Origin: Halichondria panicea | Taxonomy: Eukaryota > Porifera > Demospongiae > Suberitida > Halichondriidae | Length of the DNA stretch: 64,000 nt | NCBI RefSeq assembly: GCF_963675165.1 | Contig: NC_087384.1 | Span: 4,395,182-4,459,181 of the forward strand | Direction: 5' to 3' | In this document: positions 10,205 through 21,813 of the stretch, one piece after another | Layout: each line of letters starts with the position of its first letter | How positions within the stretch are numbered: the first letter of the stretch is position 1 | Notes under the pieces: model-generated | Told to the model about the DNA's origin: nothing | The model's input: the letters and a program-made list of their open reading frames with translations, nothing else | The model's database searches: none | Translations under genes and position numbers: made by a program

Positions 10205-12938
10205 ATGGCCAAGAAAGAAAGCTATATGATGGCAGTTCCACTTTCGAATAAACCCTGGAGGGATTTGAAGCCTCCCCTGTCCCAGACGTGTCATGATGGA
10301 CTGAAGAGACTAGGATTCACCTCCATGACCCCAGTACAAAGTGCTACAATCCCTCTGTTCATGAGCAACAAGGATGTGGCTGTGGAAGCTGTCACAGGCT
10401 CTGGGAAGACTCTTGCATTTGTTATACCCATCATTGAAGTATTAACTAAACGAAAAAAGTCTTGGACGAAGAATGAAGTTGGCGCATTGGTAGTCACGCC
10501 TACTCGAGAGCTTGCGACCCAAATCGCTGGTATGTTTGAGCCATTTATGCCCAGCGATCTATCACTGTGTTCGTTGATTGGAGGTAGAGACTTGCAAGCT
10601 GATATGGACTGTATCAATGGACAAGGTGCCCAAATTATTGTTGCCACTCCTGGACGTCTTATTGACCTTCTCCAGCGAGCCGAAAGCAACCTTTCCTCAG
10701 CGTTGCGACTCCTGGAGGTGTTAGTATTGGATGAAGCAGATCGCTTACTGGAGTTAGGATTTGAGAAAAGTATCAATACGATCCTCAGTTATGTACCAAA
10801 ACAGAGAAGGACTGGTCTTTTTTCTGCAACTCTCACTCAAGACGTGAAAGCTCTTATGCGCGCTGGAATGAGAAATCCAGTCACCATAACTGTTCGCGAC
10901 AAACAGAGCTCTTCAGACTTAACTCCCACTCCAAAATCACTGTGCAATTACTATTTGATTTGCTCTCCTGTAGCCAAGTACTCAAAACTGCTGTCTTTCC
11001 TAAGTCGGTATAATGATAAGAAGATTCTTGTGTTCTTTGCCACTTGTGCTGGTGTAAGTTACTTCAGTTGTATCACTCGACGGTTATGTAGCTCATTGAA
11101 AGTGTTGGCGTTACATGGAAAAATGCAAGCAAGACGACAAAAACTGTTCACCGAATTCGCATCGCTATCACGAGGAGTTTTGATGTGTACAGATGTGCTT
11201 GCCAGAGGTGTTGATTTCCCCGCCGTGGATTGGGTAGTTCAATTTGATCCCCCTTCATCAGCTAAGGCGTTTGTTCATCGCTGTGGACGTACAGCCAGAA
11301 TGGGGAATGTTGGCAGTGCTCTGGTAATGCTCTTGCCAACAGAGAAAGATTATGTCGAGTTCTTGGAGTTAAATCAACACGTTGTTTTGGAGGAGTTCCA
11401 GAGTGAGCTGGATGTGAGTGAAGAGTATGTCCGTAGAGGGAGAGAGATTGCCGCCAAAGAGAGGTTAGCTTGTTTGATTCTGATGTTTCTCTGTTCTTAT
11501 AATGTAAGCCAAACCTCTATTTTTGTCTTTTAGGGAGATGTTTGAAAAAGGAAAAAGAGCGCTAGTCTCGTTTGTTCACTTTTATTCCAAACACGAGTGC
11601 AGGCTCATCTTTCAAGCAAAAGGTAAGGTTTGTGTATAGGCATGCCCTCATAATACATGTATTTTGACCCAACAGAGCTTGATTTAGTGTCACTAGCTCA
11701 AGGCTTTGCCCTCCCCCATCTCCCTAAAATGCCAGAGCTCAAGGGCAGAGATGTGTCTGCGTTCACTCCTCACACCCGCCCCCACTCAGAGATACCTTAC
11801 AAGGACAAGGTCAGAGAGAAAGAACGGAAGGCCAAGATAAAAAGACAAGCAGGTCAATGTCGTCACTGAGCTCAGAGCTATCCTTACTGCATTTTTTTAT
11901 TTAATGGCTTACCTAAGGATGTTTGTCTTTATTGTGCCTCGGTGCGCATGCACAAGCGAGGTATACGGTAGTGTCTGTGTAGACTGCTACAGCTGCTCAA
12001 GGACTAGTCATGTTTTCTTGGATTTTAATTCGTGGATTTACAAAATAATGCTTTGTTCTCGAGTTATGCCTAGTTTTGCTTACTTGGCATGCCATTGCAG
12101 CCTTTTCAGAAGAGCACGTAGCCAAACTTGTTTACCAAGTGTTGCTACTCTACTTAGTAGTTAGCTCTGCACTAGACCGCTATCGCTATTGGTAGCTGCA
12201 AGAGTGAAAAGAGAGCTGCAAGGCTCTGCTAATGCAGCCATTAATTTTAGACTTAAACTTTTGGCATTGATTGTTTTTAACAACAATCATGGTCGATTAT
12301 TACACACTCTTTGAGTTTGCATGCAGAAAAACAAAATTGTTCATCATGTGTATAAAAGCTTTATGTTATGTAGCTTTGGCATCTCCACCGAGGCATCAGC
12401 ACACCTGCAGTGCTTTCATTAGTTAAAGCACCTGTAAATCATATTTGGGTCTACTTCATAATTGTAAGGACTTGTTTCTTTACATGTACTTTCAAGTATA
12501 ATTTGCTGGCATGTAATCTGTAAAGGCCGGTGTATTTTCATTAATGTATCTGTAGCATATCAATTAGCGAGAATTAACACATTTACCTGTTTTTCACATT
12601 GGTTGTTGTAGATGATGCTCTCGTGAAAAAAAAACCAAAACCAAAACGAAAGGTATAGATAGATATGAAATGTTGCGTCATTAGTATGATTTTGTTTTGT
12701 TTTAGGTAAGGATAAGAACTCCAGAAAGAGAGCTCACAAAGGAGCGCAAAAGAAAGCGTAGAAGTGAGCAAGGTTTTTCGGAAGGAGAGCTTGATGAGTT
12801 ATCGAGAGAAGCTCGACTACTGAAGAAGTTCAAAGCTGGAAAGGTGGTCCCATGCAATTTCCATTTGGCTTTTTTAACACTTTGCATTCTTTTTTACAGA
12901 TTACAAAAGAAGAAATGGAAGTTTCACTAGATGGATAG
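10205..12938 (+). CDS. DDX55: DEAD-box ATP-dependent RNA helicase DDX55
   Basis: Nucleolar helicase of the Spb4/DDX55 family, needed for 60S ribosomal subunit assembly. Exons 10205-11463, 11534-11622, 11676-11852, 12612-12652, 12706-12843, 12900-12938 give 580 residues (human about 600). Motifs in order: Q motif FTSMTPVQSATIP, Walker A AVTGSGKT, PTRELA, TPGR, DEAD, SAT, then HRCGRTAR in the second RecA lobe. After the helicase core come the family blocks ALVSFVHFYSKHEC and KMPELKGR, a Lys/Arg-rich tail, and the end LLKKFKAGKITKEE, which matches the vertebrate C-terminus. The tail-coding exon 12612-12652 is tiny. The donor at 11853 (GTCAAT) is weak but fits the phase. The ATG lies 4 bp after a CACGTG box and about 25 bp after a GCATGCGC block, both likely promoter sites. 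Confidence 0.95.
11935..12420 (+). mobile_element. MITE family A, copy 1 (in a DDX55 intron)
   Basis: Begins TGCCTCGGTGCGCATGCAC and ends with CACCGAGGCA followed by a short tail. The same element occurs at 27701-28247 (same orientation) and 42631-43155 (reversed), aligned end to end with shared interior blocks such as GCCATTGCAGCCTTTTCAGA. It is non-coding, about 490-550 bp, and all three copies sit in introns. Confidence 0.8.
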
Positions 12939-13129
12939 AAAAAATTTTTAATTATTTTTCTTTTTACTTTTGGAATATATACGTTTTTACTGACGACGTC
13001 AATGTCTCCTAGACTACAGTGGGTGTTCCCCTGATGCAGGTTGGATGACCTTCAGAACCTCGTGCAATCTCGCGCTCATTCAACTTGTACTCACATTTGC
13101 ATGCAAACGTCTGTCTCAGTGCATCAACT

Positions 13130-14939
13130 ATGGCTGATAGAGAGAGCTACCTGTACCAGGCCAAGCTTGCAGAACAAGCTGAAAGATATGAAGGTTGTTA
13201 CACACTGATAGCTAGCTATTTAATAATGATTGTATTGCTAGTTTCACATGCTAAATCTAGCTAGCTAGCCACATCCATGTAGCTGGATGATTGTCTGCTT
13301 TAATAGCTATGTACAACCACACATGCACACTAGAAATGGTTCAGCTAATGACAAAAATTGCCCAGCTGAACACAGGCTTAACTATTGAAGAGCGAAACCT
13401 CCTCTCCGTTGGCTACAAAAATGTTATTGGGACACGGAGAGCGTCTTGGAGAGTGGTAACAGCGATAGAGAGCAAGGAGAGGGGGGAACCAGGAGAAACT
13501 AACCTCACACGAGTGGAGATTATCACCAAATATAGGGGACAGATTGAGAAAGAGTTAGTAGACATTTGCAATGACATCCTGGGCTTGTTGGACGCGACCC
13601 TCTTACCATCAGTCGAGGAAAAAGACACTGAAGCAAGAATCTTCTATCAGAAAATGTAAGTGACGGGCACGTATATGTACCCAAATGACTGTGCTAGCGT
13701 GAATGTATAATGATGTGTGGAAGATGATATTCGCATTGTTGTATCCTTGATGCATAATATGGTATCCTTAATAAATACGTTACACTAGTGTAGTGTACTT
13801 TATTATGTTTTGAGTCTCGAACCTAAATTTTGTCTGCATCTAGCCCTAATCAGCTAGCCATCAGCTTTGTTGAGTCATCAATTGGCGGTTTCTGAATGCA
13901 TGTACTAGTAAGGTTAACATGATTGTTCCTATGTTCACCCATAAATGGTATGTGACATACACTTGTTTTCTCACTGTACACAAATATTTGAGAGAGAGCT
14001 GCCAGGGTTGTTAATTAGAGCCCCAATCCAACAAACACTGACAGCCCGTTAATGCAGAGGTTAATGTAATTGGTGTGTGGTAATTGTGCCTAGGTGACAA
14101 TTTTACTTTTTTGTTGCAGGAAAGCAGACTACTATCGCTACATGTGTGAGATCATGCAAGAGGGAGAAAAGAAGGCAACCACTGCAGGAAACTCACTCGA
14201 TGCATACAAGGCTGCCTACGAAATTGCCGAAGCCTCTTTGCCTGCCACCCACCCAATTCGTCTTGGTCTAGCCCTAAACTTCTCTGTATTCTACTATGAG
14301 ATCCTCAACAAACCCGATGAGGCACGGATCCTAGCTCAGCGTGCCTTTGATAATGCCGTAAAGGAATTGAGTGGAATGAGTGAGACTGACAATTCATACA
14401 AGGACAGTACGCTCATCTTGCAGCTCCTTCGTGACAACCTAACACTGTGGAGCTCTGAAGATCAGGATGAAGGTCTGTGGCGTAATGTTTAGCTTTTGTA
14501 AGCAGTTTATTTCTGTATTTACCTCTGTCTACCTCAGTACTACTGTTCACCTATTAAATCTTTCTCCTAGTGCTTTAAAGTGTCAATGTTATGGTAACAA
14601 ATTAGTAGATTATATTTACCTGCCAAAAACAGAATTGTTTCAATATGCATTGCCTAGTAACCAACTTTAAATTAGTAAACAGCTATTCATCAATTCTAGT
14701 AATGACTGTACAGTGCAAAGAGTTTTAGCTGACGTCATGCCAACATTACATACTTAGAAGTGTAATGTAAATTCACGTTGGGTAATTTATACCAATAAGT
14801 TAAATCTCATGCCTTATGCCTCTCTCTAGTAATTTACAGCATACACACGAGGAGGTGGTTCATATACTTTGCACTGTCTTTATATTGTGTGTGTTTGTCT
14901 TGCGCAGGTGAGACACAGGAGCCAGTGGAAGACCAATAG
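13130..14939 (+). CDS. 14-3-3 protein
   Basis: Phosphoserine/phosphothreonine-binding dimeric adaptor of the cytosol. Exons 13130-13193, 13307-13655, 14120-14472, 14908-14939 give 265 residues (usual 245-255). The start [20 protein letters not shown] is typical. Family signatures follow: [15 protein letters not shown] with RRASWRVV, then [17 protein letters not shown] and [18 protein letters not shown] near the C-terminus. The peptide-groove residues (Lys and Arg of YKNV and RRASW, and the later RYM block) are present. The C-terminal tail ETQEPVEDQ is acidic and variable, as usual. I cannot assign it to a vertebrate isoform. Confidence 0.96.
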
Positions 14940-15539
14940 GAACTGCTGTATCACTTCCTTATAATTATGTACACTAAGCATTACTACGGACACGCATACT
15001 TTGAGTGAACCTTTTAGGTAGTGTTATCAATTGATTATTTAATATGAGTGAATTTTATGTATATTGTATATACGTGTGTAATTAACAATAAGACAGTATT
15101 ATCTTTGTGATGATAATCTATAATCATGACCCACAAAGCCCAGACTATTAGAAAACAAGTGTTATGATTATGAGCCAGAAGTGTATATTATAATAATTAT
15201 GCAACCTAAAATCTTAGGCATGTCAGCGGCCAGCATCATTAATTTAGTATGTTGCTCAAGCTTATGTCGGTCAACCACACATGCATGCACGAAAACATAC
15301 ATGTATATAGCTATTAAATGGTGTTATTAACATTGAATTCAAAGAATGCAGGAGGGTGTTTGTACAGCAATCGTCATGTGGTTTATAGTTAGTCTGGGGG
15401 CCAGACCTTTAATTGCTCAGGGAGGAGCTAGGAGTTTCTCCTAGCTCTACTTGATTTTTCTCCCGAGATATTAGGTCTGGCCCCCAGACTAGGTGTATAC
15501 ATTTATATACTATGGTACAAAGTTGTCGGTTGTTGGGGG
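14940..15539. other. Convergent intergenic region between 14-3-3 and USP30-like
   Basis: Holds the 3' UTRs of two convergent genes and one small inverted-repeat element (15391-15490). No further coding sequence seen. Confidence 0.6.
15391..15490. mobile_element. 100-bp MITE with perfect 18-bp inverted ends
   Basis: AGTCTGGGGGCCAGACCT at the left end is exactly reverse-complemented at the right end. A second, smaller palindrome (GGAGCTAGGAG, then CTCCTAGCTC) lies within. Confidence 0.75.
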
Positions 15540-18016
15540 CTACAGAATTCTCGATTTGCAATAGAAGAGCATATACGCAGTACAGTTAGTGACTTCATGT
15601 GCCGTAGCTCCATACACTACTGTATCAGATGTACACACCCATTGCCTCTCCTTTACACGTCTATATGTTTGATAATGGCCCGAGAATGGTCCTCCTAAAT
15701 GTTCTGTCACGGCATACAGCGTGTATGTATGACTAGACCCCCCCTTCACTCGTGAATGAGACTTCAGATACTGGCTAATGTTGAGACTGATGGGGAATGA
15801 AACGAAGGTGTTGTTCTTGTGTAGTTGTCCGTCATTTCCCCACGTCGTTCTTTTGAAATGAATACAGAGACAGTCGGGTGGTCTTCCCAGTTGTAGACGC
15901 TTCCAAAACTTCCGTTTGACCTTCTTTTTTGCTACCTGTGGAGTAAGAAAAGTATGGTTAACACAATCATTTTTTATTTGGTATATTATATACAAGTTTT
16001 GAGAATATGCATGATGATAGTAAAATAAAAAGTGGTGTACAAATAACTGTACATGATTATATTAGAGGAGGTCGCGGTGCAGCTCAAGCAATTTGCCTTT
16101 GTTTTACACTCGGATAACATACGACGTGGGCGGATAATTATTGCTCATTTACAATCAAAGACTAATTGCTAGAGCTACTGTACCTCCTTTGTTAGTTTAA
16201 AGGTGAGTACTGACACCCACGACATACCTCTGAGCAGTGTGGGCACTCGACCTCGTGTACTACCTCGGACCTGACATAGTCAGCCATGCAGCTCTGTAGT
16301 GAGCACTGCATGGAAGAGAGGGGCTACAATTTATGGTAGTGCTAACACGGTAATTATAATAGTGCAATACCATACAGTATGCGACAGATAAGTTTTGTGA
16401 TACTATCGGACACTTTAAATTTAGGGACTGTCAGAATCTAGGAGACAAGTAGCCATCTGCAGGGTGTCATACAGGGGGGGGGGTATATCCCCCTAAAATT
16501 TGCATTCAGGTACTAGTTGTATGACGAGAATGCAAAGGCGACACACTCCGCGTGCCTTTATTGCCCCCCTCTGCTTCAAAATCCTACGACACCTTGATCT
16601 GCATGGAGACTATCAAAGAATGAATAGAGATTGCTAAAGTAGTGGATGCAAGATGTCACAAAAATATATTGTCAATGAAATATTAACCTGAGACTGGACG
16701 GTCGGCAAGGTGAGAGAGAGGCTATCAAACATCTCATATCGCATTGGACACTGAGAGACAAAAACACAGTTACACCGAGAGTGAACAATAATGCTAGAGC
16801 CATGTAGTGAAAATTATAAGAGACAACCACAAACTCTCCCCCAGCAAATACATGTACAAGGAACTGAAAGTGATGGTGTAGTCTAGTCTAAGGAGATGGC
16901 CTACCGCGTAGTTACAAACACAGCAGAGCAGTTCACTGGTGAGTAGCCCTTGCAGTGGGCACTTGACAGGCTTCTCAGGTGGGTACACACATCCTACAAA
17001 AATTGTTTTAACTTGAATACCCTATGATCGGAAATACTAACTATTAATTTGATGCATAGTTGCTGGTCACTGGCCGCTCTCCGATCAAACAACACTTGGG
17101 TTAAATGTTGGAATGATCAGCTAACCTCACCAATGATCCCTACCTGTTTTTGTCCAGGCTATACTTCTGCTATTCTCCTGCCCACTCTCCAGTAGCTTCT
17201 GTACTTCTGAGAGCAGACTGGGACAGGGAGTCATTTCCTCAGCCAGGGTCGTCAGGATCACATGGTATAGCTCATGGGCATCCTATAGTGGGTGTGTGTA
17301 TATGTGTATGAGTGGGAAGGTAATTATTTGAGAGTTTCAACATCAATCCCATTAACATTAAATGTCATGCAATAAAGAACATCAGCCAACCAAAATACAA
17401 TATGTACGTATTGAACCTATACAGTGTCAATGTTCTCATTTCATACACTGTAAATAATTAAGGAACTTGCCTGCTGCTGAGAATCAATAGACCATCGATA
17501 ATGTCTTAGGGCACGCAGGATTGAAGATGGTGAATGAGCTCCCTCTCTCTCCTCATTTAAAACTGCATGATCATGATGATACAGGAATGTGCTAATCGTG
17601 TAAAGTGGATCGATCGTACCTGTGAGAACATGCACGAGTGCTGTTGCAAGGGGGCCAGCGTTTGAAATTGAGGAAGTGTCGATCAGCCATTCCCTCACTG
17701 GAGGCAGTGCAGCCAAACCCTGTACAGAAGAAATTAACAAAAAAACGATCGTATAGTCATTGTGCACATCATACTATGTACACGCACTTGCAAGATGGCG
17801 TTCATGAAACAGGTGTTTCCAAGATTTGTCAAACCAGGGCACTGACCTGTAATAGGCACATCATACACACACGTGACAGGCACAGATGACGACATCACCT
17901 CTTTTTCTAAAGAAGAAATCCGGTCCCCAAACAACATACACACCAACAACTACAGCTCCCAAGCAAGCTGCAGCAGTTGCTACAGTGGAGGTGCTGTAAG
18001 CACTGGAGAAATCCAT
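15540..18016 (-). CDS. USP30: Ubiquitin-specific protease, USP30-type (mitochondrial outer membrane)
   Basis: Deubiquitinase that in mammals opposes Parkin-driven mitophagy. Exons from the start: 17899-18016, 17788-17846, 17471-17719, 17144-17282, 16905-16993, 16688-16750, 16228-16305, 15540-15935, giving 396 residues (human 517). Residues about 10-30 form a hydrophobic anchor ending VVVGVYVVWGP, matching the USP30 N-terminal anchor (human IYVIWGP). Catalytic Cys box: GLTNLGNTCFMNAILQ. YRWSIDSQQQDAHELYHVI follows, with two CxxC zinc pairs (CCVC, CPHC), then PDCLCIHFKR and the His box GGPFSGHYQTYRR. The start has a strong ACCATGG context. Intron 3 uses a GC donor (CAG|GCAAGT at 17470). Long linkers of vertebrate USP30 are absent. 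Confidence 0.9.
16461..16593. mobile_element. MITE family D (GTGTCATACAGG ends), copy 1
   Basis: Starts AGGGTGTCATACAGG and ends with a decayed inverse. Related copies at 50781-51007 and 57806-57998 share the ends and inner GGGGG/CCCCC blocks. It lies in a USP30-like intron. Confidence 0.6.
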
Positions 18017-18139
18017 GGTAAAGTACAGAACAAAGGTGCTACATTAATTTACTGCCATGTGGCATTCTATTTGACGCACATTTATTCTAATAAAAACCCA
18101 TCAACATTTACACTTTAGCCTCTACTTCAGCTGCTGGAA
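18017..18139. promoter_or_regulatory. Bidirectional promoter region, USP30-like / PRKRIP1
   Basis: Only 123 bp separate the two divergent start codons, so the genes must share or overlap their promoter, unless PRKRIP1 has an upstream non-coding exon: CACTTTAG at about 18112-18119 could be a splice acceptor. No clear TATA box is visible. Confidence 0.55.
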
Positions 18140-21100
18140 ATGAGTGATGAAAAGTTAGAGGAGGAGGCTTCCACGGCCAAAGGAAAGCCCAGGCTCTCGG
18201 ACTTTCAGAAAACACATCTCAGCAAGCTGATGGCCAATCCAGTAAAAAGTTATTAGTCCATACTCACATGCACACAATTATCCACCTGTTCCCCATACAT
18301 ATACAGGATAAGCCAGTGGTAATTCCTGAAGGACCTAAACGGAAAAAACCCAAGGAGCCACCTGAGTTTGTGAGATTTTATATGGGTAAATAATACCTGG
18401 TTAAGTAAACTGCCTGGAAAACCGTATTGAGTTAAATATAAACACACTGACACCTAGCTACATACCGTAAAACCTCGATTTAAGGCGACACTTTAAAATA
18501 ATTACGTTTTGCGAAAGTATAGTTTTAATGTACACAAAAAATGGTGCTATATGGGCGAAATGCCAAGTGTCGCATATTTAGAGGGTCGCCTTAAATCGAG
18601 GTTTTACAGTAAAGTGCTACATGTAGTTGTAATGAAGGTATCGACCCACACACAAGTTAGGGAATGTGCTATAATATTCTAGTACGCTACACATAAATTT
18701 GATATTAAAGTGTCTGAATGAAATCGCCACTGGAATACAATTATGATTGCAATACTCTTTTAGTATAATTAAGGCCACCATTATACGAGGCAACTTTCAG
18801 GCAATGAATTGCCTCGTGTATGTTACAAATTGCCTGAAATATCGGATTTACTAATTCATACAAAACTACACTACCCATGCTGTCATAATTATCTGAACAC
18901 GTATAAAAAAATTGCTGTATTTACAACCATTGTAGGCAACAAAATAATTGCCTGAAAGTTACCTGGTGTATGGTGACCTTAATGGACAAAATGTCCATCA
19001 TTTGAGTGATGCTATAATTATTATTCGGTGCATGGGTTTGAGAGATTAATTTGTTTATCGTATTACTGATTGATCCCGATTGCGTTGTATTTATAATTAT
19101 GATTCCTGCAGGTTCAAGTGCTGGTGCTGGCAGTGAGGTGTTCCACGTTTACCGTCACCTCCGTCGGCGTGAGAACGATCGTCAGGCCATCATATCAGAG
19201 AATGCTGACGTAGAAGATAGAGAGATGGAATTTCAAGAAAAACTGTTTGCCAACAAGCTGGCTGATGACGAGAAGACGAGCAAAAAAAGGGCAAAACGGT
19301 AAGCACAAATTCAATAAAGCAGAGCCAATAATTGCATAATAGCATAATAATTAAATCGTATGATGTACCGTATTACTAGAATGTTTTGCGAGCATCAAAC
19401 ATATGCGAACTTTGCAAGGGTTGATCAATTCGCAACAATAAAATCGTTAAACTATTACTTAGTACCGGTAAATACGCACGATCCTTGCCAGAACACAATG
19501 TTAGATCCTGCTGATTTAGCTCATTCGCAAAGGTTTTTCACCAGCAAAATATTCTATGTACTATTATTGCTGATTATTTTACCTACAGCCATGACATCCA
19601 TCAAATCCAGTCGCGTAACTGTACTTTAAATGACTTATAAGCACTCTAATACTCGTCATCATTCAAGTCATCCAGCCATCTCAAAAGTGCAGCTTGAAGC
19701 TACCCTTTTCTAATCTGAAAACCCATGTGTTCGAATAACGACCTCGGCTGAAAATTTTATTAACAGCTGTAGAAAACTGCGATTAGAAATCAGTATAATT
19801 ATAAATCATAACAAGCACTGCCATAGCATCAAGAGTATAATAGGACATACCACACCTAAGAGGAGGATATGCACCCTCTGCTACCGTGGTTACTCTGAGG
19901 CGAAGTTGTGGGGTATGTAACCATGGTAGCGAAGGATATACGGGGTGCATATCCTCCAAATAGGTGTGGCATATCTGACTTATACCACGTGACCGCAGCA
20001 CTATAAAAGGACCTCTCCCTAGCAACAATTCAATCCACGATGCAGACTGCAAAAAAGAACAAGACTATGCCAGATAATATTTATTGCAGCCGTCAAAGAG
20101 CTAGTTGAGCAACACGTCGACTCCTACAGATGCTCAAGAGTTTCCTTGGTCCAAGTGGTGACCATTCGACGCCCCTTACTGGAGTTGCAAGCTCTTCTTG
20201 GATAAAATGTATCTAAACCACGCCCATGGACCCATGGAAGCTTAGCCATCTTGTTGGAGAGCAGCTTCCGTGTTTCTGCTGTCGCTCTGAGTCTTAGTAC
20301 CGTCAAGCATGGCTCTTTACTCTTTGCTTACTTTCTTGAACTTTAAAAACTGTGCATGCCTGGGGCTGTATGCTAATATTCTATATTTCCTACAGCTGTT
20401 GACCAATGAAATCAATTAGAGGTGACGTAAGTGTGGTATAATAATAGAGAGAGAGAGGATCGAACGTAGGCGTACTGTACATCAGATGTATGCGGTGTCG
20501 ATTCGTCAGTGTGCACATTCCAAGCGTAACAGATACAGGAAGTCACGTTACTCTCCGCATACATCTGACATACAGTATGCCTACGTTCGATATTCTCTTC
20601 TCTATTATACTCTTGATAGTATTAATCACTTGAAGTTATTGCACGAGTAACCATATTATTGATTTTTAATGCAGTTCTCTGCTGTTTTCAATAACATTTT
20701 CAACCGCGGTTGTCATTTGAAAACAAGCCCCAGTGGCATAGCAATTGCCTCCCCTTATTCTGGATCTCTACTACTCAGCTCAGGTTAGTGTATCTGATTG
20801 TCTACCCCCCCCCCCCTTTCTTCCGCTGCAGTTAGCTAGGCAAGCAAAACGATAAACTGAGCTCTATTCTGGTCTAGACTAGCTAAACTAGCTTCTACTA
20901 TGCAAATAGAACGTCAAGGCCACACCCAACTCGGTAAAGAAGTTAATTATGACGTCATTATTAAGAGGCGTGGCTCCCAGTAAAAATGCGCGGCTGATAA
21001 GCGATCGCTCTTTGTCCCCTATTTCAAAATATCCTGGCTACGCTCTTGAGCCCCCATGCGATGACTTGAAAAGTAATTGCATGTTGTCAATGACGACTTG

Positions 21101-21595
21101 CAATTACTGGTTCGGATGTGATAAGGGATTGATTGCACTTCACTATATGAATCCCATTACATAGTGCATCATACAGAGTGTAGTTTTATATGAGATGCCC
21201 TATCCGATATACGGAATAGCAAGTGGCCACATTTCAGGGCGAGTTTTGTGCAGTAAACATCTAGCTAGCAATCTGTGCCAAACCAAATAGCCGGTATATC
21301 GAGGTGGCCGCACTACAGAGAGCCAGAATAGCGAGTGTCTACTGTACTATAGTACACACGCAATATCCAACTGTGACACCAAGAGTGTGAATATAATTAG
21401 GTACATTGTGTTATGTCTCTTTCCAGGCTCAAAAAGAAGCAAAGGAAATTAGAAAAAAAGAAAAAACCGTCTGAAGGAGACAATGAGGCAACGAATAAAG
21501 AGACAGAAGACGTAGAAGCAATGAACAATGAGAAAAGTGTCAGCAGTGATGAAGAAACTGATCAACAGACACATTTCACGATAGGAGGGAAGTAG
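18140..21595 (+). CDS. PRKRIP1: PRKR-interacting protein 1 homologue (spliceosome component)
   Basis: Nuclear protein; in mammals it binds PKR and is found in the activated spliceosome. Exons 18140-18241, 18307-18385, 19112-19298, 21427-21595 give 178 residues (human 184). The order of conserved blocks matches the human protein: KLMANPDKPVVIPEG, then PPEFVRFYMGSSAGAGS, then FHVYRHLRRREN, then a long basic coiled stretch (RLKKKQRKLEKKKK) and an acidic end ...HFTIGGK. The 2.1-kb last intron carries several fold-back elements. The start ATG was chosen because it is the first in frame and gives the expected length. Confidence 0.92.
18464..18611. mobile_element. MITE with ends TACCGTAAAACCTCGATTTA
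   Basis: Left end TACCGTAAAACCTCGATTTA and right end TAAATCGAGGTTTTACAGTA are inverted copies of about 28 bp. The ~90-bp interior is non-coding. The longer elements at 55023-55322 and 62617-62842 share the AAAGCGAC/GTCGC motif and are probably distant relatives. Confidence 0.75.
18771..18980. mobile_element. 210-bp MITE with ends AAGGCCACCATTATACGAGG
   Basis: The left arm runs on through CAACTTTCAGGCAA. The right arm is TTGCCTGAAAGTTACCTGG followed by TGTATGGTGACCTT, its reverse complement with a few changes. It lies in PRKRIP1 intron 2. Confidence 0.75.
19846..19974. mobile_element. Fold-back element in PRKRIP1 intron 3
   Basis: Arms CATACCACACCT / AGGTGTGGCATAT with inner GGAGGATATGCACCC / GGGTGCATATCCTCC form a stem of about 45 bp, followed by a second imperfect palindrome around the centre. 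Confidence 0.7.
20437..20609. mobile_element. Fold-back family E, short copy
   Basis: Arms include ATCGAACGTAGGCGTACTGT and its inverse, next to CATCAGATGTATGCGG and its inverse. The same arms bound the longer copy at 51278-51598. Confidence 0.75.
20905..21050. repeat. Repeat copy matching 5540-5690 in reverse
   Basis: Shares AATTATGACGTCATTATTAA and nearby GGCGTGGC blocks with the stretch in the death-domain gene intron. The arrangement suggests a decayed dispersed element. Confidence 0.5.
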
Positions 21596-21813
21596 CCTAG
21601 CTGTCACCTGTTATGTCTTCCTAGTTTTTTGCTCATTATTATGTAAACATGAAAAACACAATCCTGTATAATACCAAAATAATTACCGGTAATTGAGTCG
21701 ATTATTGCCAACTTCATTGTGTAACTGACAATCTTTACCAAATCACCAAACCAAGATCTATAGATATATAGCTAGCTAGCTATACGTCGTAGTCTACCTA
21801 GCTAGCTGGTGAA

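Noticed and set aside
10291-10776. 161-aa open frame antisense to DDX55 exon 1
   Set aside because: Mirror of a long conserved helicase exon; no domain, no codon signal of its own.
17734-17949. 71-aa USP30 N-terminus read straight through without splicing
   Set aside because: It starts at a TTG after a stop and misses the membrane-anchor frame; the spliced model from ATG 18016 matches the family.
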